Notes: generated by a model from the sequence alone, not told the origin. A stretch of DNA of 45,843 nucleotides from Oscillospiraceae bacterium (GCA_015065385.1 SVQK01000061.1:1-45843), one strand, 5' to 3'; numbered from the stretch's first letter, positions 14,668 to 23,730 are shown. A program made the numbers and translations.

Positions 14668-17037
14668 ATGGCGGAATTCAGAACGGCAGAACGGGTGACC
14701 GAATACGGCGCGCCCCAGCCCGAGCAATCCATGCGGAACATGCTCTCCGCCTATGTGCTCCGGATCCGGATCCGGCGGTCGGAGAGCGGGGAAACGGGCG
14801 TCTCCTTCCTGACGGCGCGGAATCAGAACATTCCCCTGAGACGCTTCACCGTGTCCTATATCTGCGAACAGCGCGGCGGCGGCGTCTTCCTTCAGGAGGA
14901 GGGGAGCGTCGAATGCGAAGGGGAAGAGATCAACCGGACGCAGGCTGTGATCTGTCACGCCCTGCTCGGCGAAAAATGGAAGAACGCGGAGATCCGCCCG
15001 GAAGCCCTCTTCGCGTGGGTGTCCGAGGTGGAGGAGGAAAACGGCTCCGTTCATTTCTACGGGCGCGAGGCGTTCCGCTATCCCGAAACCGGCGTCGCGT
15101 CAAAGATCCGCTACGTCAGCGGGGAGGATCCGCTCCTGTGGGAGAGGACGGAGGAATCCGATCCGCTCAAAAGCCCCGTGCGGAACGACGATGAACTCTT
15201 GCCGGAGGAGAAAGCGGATCTGCTCCCGGAGGCCGAAGAGGAGCGGGAGAAACCGTCCCGGAAAAAGCAGGGAAAGAAGAAGGAGAAAAAAGAGAAGCGG
15301 AAGACGAATCCGCTTGTGAGCGTGCTGGTCGCGCTGTCCGTGATCGCGGCGGTCTGCATCTGCGTTCCGCTTGTGATCGGGGCGGTGTTCCTCGGGTATC
15401 ACAGCGTCAAATTCCAGTACCTGAAACCGGAGGTCGGCGAGCTGATCGAGGCGGGACGGCAGGATCTGGCGGAGGATTTCGTCGAACGCTATCTGGGCGA
15501 CAATCTGTTCTATCATCAGTACGCCGACGACCTGAAAGAAGCCGTGGACGCCCTGAGCGCGGATCAAGACTGGGGACGCGCCTATGCCGTTTCCCGCAAA
15601 GGACCCTACGCCTCGCTGACGGAAGGGGTCTGCCGGAAGGCCGCGGAGGACGCGCTGTCAAGGCAGGACTGGGAAGAGGCCTATCTCTATGCCTCGGCAT
15701 GCCCGGAGCCCTTCGGCGAGTCCGTGGCGCGGGAGGCCGCCGCCCATGTCTGGGATCCCGAGACCGGCGCGTGGAACGACGAGGCCTATCTCACCGCGCA
15801 GAAATCCGATGATCCCGCAGTCGCCGAGAGGTTGACCGCTTATCTCGCCGAACGGTACTATGCGGCGGGGGACGAAGCGATGACCCGCGCGGCTGCCGAC
15901 CGGATGACCGACCGGGACGCCGCCGGGATCTGGTACGAAAAGCTGAGGCTGGACGAGCTCAATTCCGTCCTTGACACTCAGAGCGACGAGGACGTGCTCC
16001 GGTATCTGGAAGCTCACGCGGACGAGGCGGATATCCCCGCTCTCATCGACGAGTACAGAGATCGGCTCTTCAAGGCGGCTTGGAGCGAGCGGCGGCTTGC
16101 GGATATCTTCCGGATGGCGCGGGATTGGGGCTATGATACCGCATCCCTCGCCGTCACACCGGAGGATCCCGACGTGCGGGCCGATCTCGCGGACTATTTC
16201 CGCCTGACGCCCGAGCAGATGAGATCCTACCACACGGAGCGCGTTTCCGCAGGATCCAGACCGGTCGTCGTGAGCGCGGACGGCGCGGTTTCGTGGGAGG
16301 AGCGCGGCGCGGAGAAGCGGGAGACCGATGTGCTTTCCGTTTCCGCCGGACCCTTCCGCGTCACGATGCTGAAACGGGACGGGACCGTCTCGGCCTACGC
16401 GTCGTCGGCTGTCGGCAGCGAAGAGACGCCCGTATCGTCCGAAGATCTTGCCTATATCGAAGCGGTCCGCTCTCTCACCCACGTCGTGGCAATGGCGTCC
16501 GGAGAAAAGCACACCGTATTTCTCCACGAGGACGGAACCGTCACGGTGCTCGGGGACAACAGCTGTGGTCAGGCGGAGACCCGTTTCTGGCGGGAGATCG
16601 TCGCCGTCGCCGCGGGTCCGTATTTCACGGTCGGTCTCCGGTCGGATGGCACGGCTGTGGCCTGCGGATCGGACGGCGCGGGACAGCTCCGCCTTTCCGA
16701 ATACCGCAATATCACGGACGTCCGCGCATGCAGCGAGACCGTGATCCTTCTGTTCCGCGACGGAACAACGGAGGCGGTCGGCGAGCGGAGCATGGGGCTG
16801 TCCGAGGTCTCCGGCTTTAAGGGTGTCCGCCGGATCCGCGCCGGATGCGGGACGGTGATCGCGGAGCTTGAGGACGGGACCTGCGTTCAGGCCGGCGGAG
16901 GCGCGGAAGGCGCTCACGGCAGCGTCGCCGGATGGAAGAACGAGATCGAATTTGACGCAGGGGACGGTTATGTCGTGAGGATCGGCGCGGAAGATCACGC
17001 AGACGCGAACGGCGCGGGTGCTCCGAAGACACCTTGA
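14668..17037 (+). CDS. Membrane-anchored protein with helical repeats and a C-terminal RCC1-like domain
   Basis: This is a 789-residue protein of unknown role. Residues 1-150 form an unrecognised beta-rich cytoplasmic domain. A very basic Lys-rich stretch (about 196-212) precedes one membrane helix (about 214-245), so the rest is outside the cell. Residues 250-540 are helical with TPR-like periodicity (for example DWEEAYLYASACPEP). From about 555 to 760 five RCC1-like units follow, each of the type VVAMASGEKHTVFLHEDGTV with the next unit about 40 residues on; seven units make a full propeller, so this one is short or has degenerate blades. It lies 9 nt after the VanX-like gene and is probably translated in the same message. 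The ATG follows a TGAGGTGAG ribosome site. Confidence 0.7.
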   Translation: MAEFRTAERVTEYGAPQPEQSMRNMLSAYVLRIRIRRSESGETGVSFLTARNQNIPLRRFTVSYICEQRGGGVFLQEEGSVECEGEEINRTQAVICHALLGEKWKNAEIRPEALFAWVSEVEEENGSVHFYGREAFRYPETGVASKIRYVSGEDPLLWERTEESDPLKSPVRNDDELLPEEKADLLPEAEEEREKPSRKKQGKKKEKKEKRKTNPLVSVLVALSVIAAVCICVPLVIGAVFLGYHSVKFQYLKPEVGELIEAGRQDLAEDFVERYLGDNLFYHQYADDLKEAVDALSADQDWGRAYAVSRKGPYASLTEGVCRKAAEDALSRQDWEEAYLYASACPEPFGESVAREAAAHVWDPETGAWNDEAYLTAQKSDDPAVAERLTAYLAERYYAAGDEAMTRAAADRMTDRDAAGIWYEKLRLDELNSVLDTQSDEDVLRYLEAHADEADIPALIDEYRDRLFKAAWSERRLADIFRMARDWGYDTASLAVTPEDPDVRADLADYFRLTPEQMRSYHTERVSAGSRPVVVSADGAVSWEERGAEKRETDVLSVSAGPFRVTMLKRDGTVSAYASSAVGSEETPVSSEDLAYIEAVRSLTHVVAMASGEKHTVFLHEDGTVTVLGDNSCGQAETRFWREIVAVAAGPYFTVGLRSDGTAVACGSDGAGQLRLSEYRNITDVRACSETVILLFRDGTTEAVGERSMGLSEVSGFKGVRRIRAGCGTVIAELEDGTCVQAGGGAEGAHGSVAGWKNEIEFDAGDGYVVRIGAEDHADANGAGAPKTP

Positions 17038-17048
17038 ACCGAAAAGGA

Positions 17049-20000
17049 ATGAATACGGAAAAGAACGACAAACAGACAGAAGAGGCCGTTTTTGACTCCC
17101 CGGGAGAGGTCGAAAAGACACTCGCCGAACCGGAAGACACAGCGGACTCCGGGGACAGGGATCCGGCCGAGCAGACCCCGGATCCCGCTGGGACGGATAG
17201 GCCTGAGACAAAGAAAAAGAAAACCGTCAGAGGCGTCCTGATTTCGGCGGCGGCTGTACTGCTGCTGTGCGGGGGCGGATACGGGCTGGCGGTGCGGGAG
17301 GTTTTCCGCCGCGTCGAACCCGTTTCCGTCGCGCTGGACGAGCCTGTCCGGGTATCGGTATGCGAAGAAGGGCTGCTCTCCCGCCTGTGCAGGCCTGAAC
17401 CGCCGCTCGAATCCTACGACACCTCGGAAATCGGCGTTCTGACCGGGGAGATCGTCGCGGGGGGACTGTTCCGCTGTCCGCTGACCGTGACTGTGGAGGA
17501 TCGGACGCCCCCCGTTCTGAGTTTACGCCGGATCACGGATCTTCCGGGGACGGCCTTTGCGCCCGAAGATTTCGTGATTTCCGCCCAAGACCGGACGGAG
17601 CTGACCTTCTCCTTCGCCGCGGAGCCGGATTTTGAAGCGGAAGGCGCACAGACCGTCACGATCCGGGCGAAGGACGCGGGCGGAAACGTGACGGATGCGG
17701 AAACCGTTCTCACACTGAGCTCCGATCCCGTGCGCTGGGAGATCGGAACGGATTCCCCGACGCCCGAAGAAGCCGTGCTATTAAGAATGCCCGGAGCGGA
17801 TTCCGCGGATCTCGGCGGCTGTGATCCGTCGATTCCCGGAACATGGACGGCGACGGGCGAGAGCGGGGAAGAGCGGTTCAGACTGCTGCTCGTGACGGAG
17901 GACACCGTGCCTCCCGCGCTGACGCTGCGCCGGATCACCGATCTGCCGGGCGCGGAGCTCTCTCCCGAAGACTTTATCGTCACAGCGGAGGACGTTTTGC
18001 CCATGTCCTTCTCCTTCGCCTCGGAGCCGGATTTTGAAGCGGAAGGCGAACAGGCCGTCACGATCCGGGCGGAGGACGCGGGCGGAAACGTGACGGATGC
18101 GGATACCGTTCTCACGCTGAACTCCGATCCGGTGCGCTGGGAGATCGGAACGGATTCCCCGACGCCCGAAGAAGCCGTGCTTCTAAGAATGCCCGGAGCG
18201 GATTCCGCGGATCTCGACGGCTGCAATCCGTCGATTCCCGGAACGTGGACGGCGACGGGCGAGAGCGGGGAAGAACGGTTCAGGCTGCTGCTCGTGACGG
18301 AGGACACCACGCCTCCCGCGCTGACTCTGCGGCGGATCACCGATCTGCCGGGCGCGCCGCTTCATCCCGAGGACTTTATCCTTGAAGCGGAGGATGCCTC
18401 GCCGATGACCTTCTCCTTCGCCGAAGAGCCGGATCGGTTCCGAAACGGGGAGCAGACCGTCACGGTCCGCGCCGAGGATGCGTTCGGGAACGCGGCGGAA
18501 TTCGGTACCGTCCTGACGCTGAACGCGGATCCGCTTCGCTGGGAAATGGGATCGGACGGCCTGAGCACGGAGGAAGCGGTTCTTCGAAGTATGCCCGGCG
18601 CGGATCGGGTGGACCTCGGCGGCTGTGATCCCGGAAAACAGGGCAGCTGGACGGTTCGCGGCGAGAGCGGTGCGGAGCGGTTCACCCTTCTCCTTGTGAC
18701 GGAGGACACCACGCCTCCCGCTTTCAAGTCCGTGAACCTGGAACGGCTGACGGGTGCGCCCCTTGAGCCGGAGGACTTTGTGACGGAGATTTCGGACGCG
18801 CTTCCGGTCACCGCGGCCTATGCGGAAGAGCCGGATTTCTCGACCCCGGGCGTGCAGACAGTGAAGATCCGCCTGACGGATGAAGCCGGAAACGAGGCGT
18901 TCTCCGAATCCGTCCTGTCGCTCTGGGACATGCCCGCGCGGATGGATGTGGAGAGCGGCATGACGGCGGAGGAGATCCGGGAGATGGTTCTCACCTCGCC
19001 CTCGGGAGCCGACACCTCCTCCCTCACGATCGTAAGAGGCTACGACTCCGCGCTGACCGAAGACGGAGGACACACCGTCACGCTGGCCGGGCAGTACGGA
19101 TCCTTCGATCTCTACCTCTGGACGGAGGACACCACGCCGCCGAAAGCAAACGCGCATGATTTCGACCTCCTTCTCGGGAATACGGTGGACGAGGCCGACA
19201 TGCTCACGGACGTGGAGGACGTGTCCGCGGTGGAAGTCGTCCGGCTGAGTGAGCCCGATTTCTCCCGCCCCGGCCCGGTTTCGACGGAGTTCAGGCTCAC
19301 GGACGCCGCCGGGAATACATCGTCTTTTACCTCCTCGGCCCATATCTGGGACATTCCCGCCGCCCTGACCGTGGAGAGCGGAACGACACGGGGCGAGCTG
19401 GAATCCCTTCTGTTCGCAAAAGCGGACGGAACCGCGCCGACCGTGCTCGAAGAGAGTCTGGACGCGGGAACCGGGGACGCGCGGAACACTTCTGACGCGC
19501 TACGAACCCCGGGGGACTACCGGCTCCGGCTCGAAGGATCCTTTTCCGTGTTCGAGGTCGGATTGAAGGTTGAGGACACCACGCCGCCCGTTCTCAAGAC
19601 GAAGAACCGCGAGGTTTCCGTCGGGGACAGCGTCGGCGTCTGGGATTTCATCGCGTCTCTCGACGACGTGGCGTCTGTCACCCCCGCGCTTGCCGTCACG
19701 CTCAGCACGGCGGTTCCCGGGACCTATCCCGTGGAGCTGACCGCTTCGGATCCGTACGGAAACAGCACGTCAGGAACGGCGACGCTCACGGTTCTCGCCG
19801 ACACGACGCCTCCCGTGATCTACGGCGTTTATGATCAGACCGTGGCCATTGGGAGCACAGTTTCCCTGCGGAAGAACGTCTATGCCGAGGACGCGGCTGA
19901 CGGACCGGTGACGGTTTCGGTGGATTCCTTGAAGCTCAACACCGGAGTCCCGGGCGTCTACGAGGTGATCTATACCGCCTCGGATACCAAGGGCAACGCG

Positions 20001-20501
20001 GCGACGGCGAGAGCGTATATCACAGTCCGCGACCGGGATATCAGCGACGTCAACGCGCTGGCGGACAACGTGCTCGCGGGGATCTATTCCTACGCCTCCA
20101 CCGAGAGGCAGATCGCGCGGGCCATTTACGACTGGTGCGTGGCGAACATCCGCTATTCCACGTCTACAGCCTATTTGATGGGGAACTATGTGAAGGCCGC
20201 GTATTCCGGATTCACCACCTTCGCGGGCAACTGCTATACTTATTACGCGACGGCGTCCGCGCTTCTGACCCGGGCGGGGATCGAAAACCTAATGATCCAG
20301 CGGAACATACCGGATCGGCCCCATTATTGGAATCTCGTCAAGATCGACGGGAACTGGTATCATTTTGACAGCTGTCCGCATTACGACTACGCGCCCCTCG
20401 AGAGCTTTCTTCTGACGGACGCGGAGGTCATCGACTACTCAACGAACACGGCGGAGGGATACTACAGCTTTGACAGCAGTCTGTATCCCGCGACGCCGTG
20501 A
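17049..20501 (+). CDS. Giant surface protein: membrane anchor, seven Ig-like repeats and transglutaminase-like domain
   Basis: This is an 1150-residue protein. An acidic cytoplasmic tail (1-58) and one membrane helix (about 61-83) anchor it. Outside follow seven Ig-like units, each opening with D-T-x-P-P (DNA starts 17499, 17901, 18303, 18705, 19128, 19575, 19800); the last ones resemble DUF5011-type Ig domains with DTTPPVI and AEDAADGPVTV. The C-terminal ~150 residues are a transglutaminase-like domain with a full Cys-His-Asp triad: Cys1062 (GNCYTYY), His1092 (RPHYWNLV), Asp1107 (YHFDSC). It may act as a protease or crosslinker of wall or surface proteins. The start is uncertain: ATG 17049 has AAAAGG too close, and a TTG at 17034 overlaps the previous stop. 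Confidence 0.85.
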   Translation: MNTEKNDKQTEEAVFDSPGEVEKTLAEPEDTADSGDRDPAEQTPDPAGTDRPETKKKKTVRGVLISAAAVLLLCGGGYGLAVREVFRRVEPVSVALDEPVRVSVCEEGLLSRLCRPEPPLESYDTSEIGVLTGEIVAGGLFRCPLTVTVEDRTPPVLSLRRITDLPGTAFAPEDFVISAQDRTELTFSFAAEPDFEAEGAQTVTIRAKDAGGNVTDAETVLTLSSDPVRWEIGTDSPTPEEAVLLRMPGADSADLGGCDPSIPGTWTATGESGEERFRLLLVTEDTVPPALTLRRITDLPGAELSPEDFIVTAEDVLPMSFSFASEPDFEAEGEQAVTIRAEDAGGNVTDADTVLTLNSDPVRWEIGTDSPTPEEAVLLRMPGADSADLDGCNPSIPGTWTATGESGEERFRLLLVTEDTTPPALTLRRITDLPGAPLHPEDFILEAEDASPMTFSFAEEPDRFRNGEQTVTVRAEDAFGNAAEFGTVLTLNADPLRWEMGSDGLSTEEAVLRSMPGADRVDLGGCDPGKQGSWTVRGESGAERFTLLLVTEDTTPPAFKSVNLERLTGAPLEPEDFVTEISDALPVTAAYAEEPDFSTPGVQTVKIRLTDEAGNEAFSESVLSLWDMPARMDVESGMTAEEIREMVLTSPSGADTSSLTIVRGYDSALTEDGGHTVTLAGQYGSFDLYLWTEDTTPPKANAHDFDLLLGNTVDEADMLTDVEDVSAVEVVRLSEPDFSRPGPVSTEFRLTDAAGNTSSFTSSAHIWDIPAALTVESGTTRGELESLLFAKADGTAPTVLEESLDAGTGDARNTSDALRTPGDYRLRLEGSFSVFEVGLKVEDTTPPVLKTKNREVSVGDSVGVWDFIASLDDVASVTPALAVTLSTAVPGTYPVELTASDPYGNSTSGTATLTVLADTTPPVIYGVYDQTVAIGSTVSLRKNVYAEDAADGPVTVSVDSLKLNTGVPGVYEVIYTASDTKGNAATARAYITVRDRDISDVNALADNVLAGIYSYASTERQIARAIYDWCVANIRYSTSTAYLMGNYVKAAYSGFTTFAGNCYTYYATASALLTRAGIENLMIQRNIPDRPHYWNLVKIDGNWYHFDSCPHYDYAPLESFLLTDAEVIDYSTNTAEGYYSFDSSLYPATP
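17499..19127 (+). repeat. In-frame tandem repeats of 402 bp in the Ig-like region
   Basis: Three exact-length periods of 402 bp (134 codons) start at 17499, 17901 and 18303, and a fourth unit starts at 18705 (423 bp). The second half of unit 1 (about 17680-17900) and the same part of unit 2 (about 18080-18302) are almost identical at DNA level, including silent positions, while unit 3 is clearly more diverged. This indicates recent duplication or gene conversion of one Ig unit. Confidence 0.9.
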
Positions 20502-20518
20502 GAATCAGGGAGAACCAC

Positions 20519-21115
20519 ATGAAAAAGACCGGCTTATGCCTGTTTCTGGCGGCGGCTCTGCTGTTCGCCTCCTGCGGATCGGACGCCCCGGCGGATTCCG
20601 GCGCATCGCAGACCGTTTCCGAACCCGCCGTGAATTCGGCCGAACCCGCCGGATCGGACAATGCTCAGACAAGCGCAGAGGAGGAAGTAAAACCATCCCG
20701 CGCCGTCTGGGTCATGAACCTCGATAACGGGACGAGCATTCCCGTCGGGGGAGAGGCGGCCCAGATTCTGTCCTCCCTCGGCGATCCAACCGATCTGATG
20801 GAAGCTCCGTCCTGCATCCGGGAGGGTTTCGACCGGGTCTACACCTACGGCGGATCGTTCACGCTCACGACGGCTCCGGACGAGGGCGGCGCGGATATCG
20901 TCACCGAGGTCACGCTCCTTTCGGACGCCGTGGCGGTGGTGGAGAACGGCGTGACCGTCATGATCGGATCCCCCGTTTCCGACGCGGATGCCGCGTTCGG
21001 CGATCCGGCTGACTCCACGGACTATGTCCGGCGGTACGCTATCCCGGGCGGTACCCTGACCGTGTCCGTGTCCGATGGGGAAATCACCGGGATCTCCGCC
21101 GGGGCCGACGTCTGA
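20519..21115 (+). CDS. Small lipoprotein of unknown function
   Basis: This is a 198-residue protein. The signal peptide ends in LLFASC (Cys19), and a low-complexity Ala/Ser/Glu linker (20-65) leads to a folded domain. The domain starts with SRAVWVMNLDNGTSIPVGG and holds two similar halves: QILSSLGDPTDLMEAPSC and VMIGSPVSDADAAFGDP. Each half has an aspartate-rich turn followed by a beta-strand pattern, reminiscent of an internal duplication. I do not recognise a named family. It follows the transglutaminase gene by 17 nt and is the last gene before a strong terminator, so it probably works with that surface protein, for example as an inhibitor, substrate or anchor; this is inference. The ATG at 20519 has AGGGAG 7 nt upstream. 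Confidence 0.75.
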   Translation: MKKTGLCLFLAAALLFASCGSDAPADSGASQTVSEPAVNSAEPAGSDNAQTSAEEEVKPSRAVWVMNLDNGTSIPVGGEAAQILSSLGDPTDLMEAPSCIREGFDRVYTYGGSFTLTTAPDEGGADIVTEVTLLSDAVAVVENGVTVMIGSPVSDADAAFGDPADSTDYVRRYAIPGGTLTVSVSDGEITGISAGADV

Positions 21116-21146
21116 CGGATCCCCGGGAATTCAACGCATAACGAGC

Positions 21147-21192
21147 AGACGCTGCCCGCCGGATGAAACCGGAAGACAGCGTCTTTTCTTTA
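21147..21192 (+). terminator. Terminator of the surface-protein operon
   Basis: Stem AGACGCTG (21147-21154) pairs with CAGCGTCT (21177-21184), with an inner CCGG/CCGG pairing, followed by a T-rich tail. Confidence 0.85.
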
Positions 21193-21235
21193 TTCCGTTC
21201 GGATTTCCCGGAGCGGGCCGGGAGCGGAGCGTCCC

Positions 21236-23023
21236 TCACCGGAACAGGCGAAGAACGGGCAGACCGTCCCCGTCCCTTGTCCAGATGGAGCCGAAGTCGA
21301 AGCCCTCGAAGGCGCAGTCCGGATCGGCGCGCAGATCGTAGGTGTAGTAGCACCCGTATTTCACATTGTTTTCACGGCAGAAGTCCCCGAAATCCCCGTC
21401 CGGGAAGGCGGCCTTGATGCTGATACGCAGCGTTTGGGATTCCCGCGGCTTGATGGTCGGATCGAGCACATAGACCGGCTGCTCGGAAAGCTCTTCTGTG
21501 ACGAGGTTCTGCACCGTTTCGAAATTGATGGTCTCCTTCCCCGGCTCCGCCTTAGCGTAATAGCAGAAAAACTGTACGGCCTTGAAGAGCGAACGGTCGG
21601 GCGAATGCTCCGCTTCGTATTGAAGCAGTGTTTCGGCGGTCACCCCGTCCCGGCGGAGTTGATTTGTCATTTCCTCGTAGTCGTCCGCGTAGACCTTGCC
21701 GGTAAAGACGCCGTCCTGATAGGACAGATTTTCCAAAAACGCCATCCGGATCACAAGCTCATCCATCACTTCCGCCGGGAGGATGCGGGGCACGTCGTCC
21801 GTCCGGATCGTGCCGATGCCGTCGTCCCCGAGATCCCCCTCAACGGTTCCGTCATAATACGAGGTCACGCAGGCCGACATGAGCCCGGACAGCCCGCCGA
21901 TATACGAACCGGGAGCCGGATAGACCTCGCTCTCATGGGTGACGATCCTCGTGTCCGCGAAGCAGGAGTCGATCAGATACGAACAGCCCGTCACGCCGCC
22001 CGCGTAGATGTTTGTGCCTTCCCGAAAGTCTTCCGTCGGGATCCCGTAGTACTCCGCGCATTCCAGCGCGATTTCGTCCCCCGCGCAGAGGAATTCCACC
22101 GTGCACCTCTCCGCCGCGCATCCGAGGACGTAGTCCGCGTATCCCGCGATCGTTCCCGCGTAGGCGGTGATTCTCTTGTAGTATTCGTCCACGGCGTAAT
22201 TCTTTCCGGCGGAGATCGGGCGCAGGTCGATGAATTCGACGGGCGAATAGAGCACCCGGACCGTTGCGTTTGTCAGCCGGAGATTCTTGATGAGTCCCCC
22301 GCGCCCCCATTGATTGTCCTCGAAATCGTAGACCTTATCCGTGACCTCGCGCTCTTCGAAAATCGGGTTGCCCTTCTCGTCCTCCTCGCCCGTGAGGACC
22401 CACTCCGTCCTCGTCTCGATCCGGTAGTTTCCGAGGGCAGCGGCGTATCCGAAGAGGCCGGCGCCCAGAGCACGGTTGACATCGGGCTCCGGCGGCTCGG
22501 GAATTTCCGAGACTTCCACGAACAGCCCGTCGATCGTGTGCCCGTTCCCGTTGAAGATTCCGGTGAAGGGCTTTTTATAGGTCCCGATCGGTTCCCAGCC
22601 CCCTTCAAACCGGCCTCCCGCTTCGAAATCCGCCGGATCGAACGAGAGATCCTCCATCAGAATATAGAATTCCGTCGGCCGATCCCGCACCGCGTCCAGC
22701 TCGTCAAGGGTATGGACGCCGATCCAGCCCTCCGGGACTTCCGTGAGCTGGCCTATGCTGTCCTCCTGAAGGGACAGGGTGTTGAGATAGTTGCGGATCA
22801 TCGGGGCCGCCGCGACAGCCGCGCTGAGGACTGCAACAAGAGCCGCGGCCGCAATGACTGCCGTCCACTTGACCGGTTGTTTCATGTGTCCTCTCTCCTT
22901 TCTCATCGTCTCGCTTGTTTCACTCTCCGCGGCGACGGCGCGTTTGACCGCGTCTTTGGCCCGGTCGGGATCGGTTCCCGTCCGGAACGCTTCGAACGCC
23001 CGCCGGATGTCGTTGTCGTTCAT
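21236..23023 (-). CDS. Putative anti-sigma-type membrane protein with GLUG-containing ectodomain
   Basis: This is a 595-residue protein. Residues 1-50 are cytoplasmic and charged (MNDNDIRRAFEAF...), one membrane helix lies at about 53-74, and over 500 residues follow outside. The ectodomain has a GLUG-type motif (GIFNGNGHTIDGLF, near 150-163), a feature of surface adhesin-like proteins, and many Tyr and Glu residues; further repeats are irregular. It overlaps the sigma-factor gene by 4 nt (ATGA), the typical layout of a sigma/anti-sigma pair, so the N-terminal part may hold the sigma factor and the outside part may sense the envelope. The anti-sigma role is inferred from position; no zinc-binding anti-sigma motif is visible. 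GGAGG lies about 9 nt before the ATG. Confidence 0.65.
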   Translation of the reverse strand: MNDNDIRRAFEAFRTGTDPDRAKDAVKRAVAAESETSETMRKERGHMKQPVKWTAVIAAAALVAVLSAAVAAAPMIRNYLNTLSLQEDSIGQLTEVPEGWIGVHTLDELDAVRDRPTEFYILMEDLSFDPADFEAGGRFEGGWEPIGTYKKPFTGIFNGNGHTIDGLFVEVSEIPEPPEPDVNRALGAGLFGYAAALGNYRIETRTEWVLTGEEDEKGNPIFEEREVTDKVYDFEDNQWGRGGLIKNLRLTNATVRVLYSPVEFIDLRPISAGKNYAVDEYYKRITAYAGTIAGYADYVLGCAAERCTVEFLCAGDEIALECAEYYGIPTEDFREGTNIYAGGVTGCSYLIDSCFADTRIVTHESEVYPAPGSYIGGLSGLMSACVTSYYDGTVEGDLGDDGIGTIRTDDVPRILPAEVMDELVIRMAFLENLSYQDGVFTGKVYADDYEEMTNQLRRDGVTAETLLQYEAEHSPDRSLFKAVQFFCYYAKAEPGKETINFETVQNLVTEELSEQPVYVLDPTIKPRESQTLRISIKAAFPDGDFGDFCRENNVKYGCYYTYDLRADPDCAFEGFDFGSIWTRDGDGLPVLRLFR

Positions 23024-23499
23024 GGAATCTCCTCCTTTTTGTCCTTCGCCGAAGCGAGCAGGGACGCCAGCCGCTTTCTCGCCAGCGAATACCGTTTTCT
23101 GGCCCATGCCTCGGATTTGCCGAACCGCGCCGCCAGTTCTCCGTAGCCGCATTCGTCCACCACGCGTCCGTAGACGATGGCGCGGTCCTCCGGGGAAAGG
23201 GCGCACAGGGCGTTCACCATCTTCTCCGACAGCGCGTCCGACTCCGCGGCGGGCCGGTCCGGTATCCGCATCCGACGCCGGGATTTGATCAGGTCGAGCG
23301 CGATGTGGTAGGCCGCCCGGTAGAGGTAGGAAGACGCCGCCGCTTCGTTCGGGATCGTTCCGCGCGTCCGCCACAGGCTGAGATACGCCTCCTGCGCCAC
23401 GTCCTCCGCGTCCGCCGGTCCGACGATGGCCGCGCAGTATCCGGTCAGCTTGGCGATCCCGGCGGCGAGAAAGGCGTCAAAATCAAATAACTCCGGCAT
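23020..23499 (-). CDS. ECF-type RNA polymerase sigma factor
   Basis: This is a 159-residue protein with region 2 (DAEDVAQEAYLSLWRTRG, then SYLYRAAYHIALDLIKSRRR, matching the -10-recognition helix) and region 4 (LSPEDRAIVYGRVVDECGYGELAARFGKS, a helix-turn-helix). No region 1 or 3 is present, as expected for ECF factors. The start at 23499 has AAGGAG 7 nt upstream; the frame continues to 23544 without a better site. The next gene downstream overlaps it by 4 nt and encodes its likely membrane partner. ECF factors usually answer to envelope stress or an outside ligand. The divergent ABC operon may be one of its neighbours in control, but its promoter looks like a sigma-A type. Confidence 0.9.
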   Translation of the reverse strand: MPELFDFDAFLAAGIAKLTGYCAAIVGPADAEDVAQEAYLSLWRTRGTIPNEAAASSYLYRAAYHIALDLIKSRRRMRIPDRPAAESDALSEKMVNALCALSPEDRAIVYGRVVDECGYGELAARFGKSEAWARKRYSLARKRLASLLASAKDKKEEIP

Positions 23500-23630
23500 G
23501 CGCTGCTCCTTTCGTCCGAATTTGGTGGTCGGAAATTTCCTCATCCGTACTTAAAGCGCGGAGTCGGCCCGGTTTGTGAAGGAAGTCTCAAAAAAAATCT
23601 CCGATCAGTCGTGAGGCGAGTTCCGAGCCT

Positions 23631-23659
23631 ATCATACCATATCCCGCCCGCGTTTTCCA
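23631..23659 (-). promoter_or_regulatory. Likely promoter of the sigma/anti-sigma operon
   Basis: Minus strand: -35 TGGAAA (23659-23654), 17-nt spacer, -10 TATGAT (23636-23631). The leader is about 130 nt. The -35 is weaker than elsewhere in the window. Confidence 0.45.
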
Positions 23660-23730
23660 CTCGAAAAAAAGAAAAAAGATTCCACGGGTTCCATCCGGCC
23701 GCGGACGGGGAAAGTTTTTCCGGATTCACC

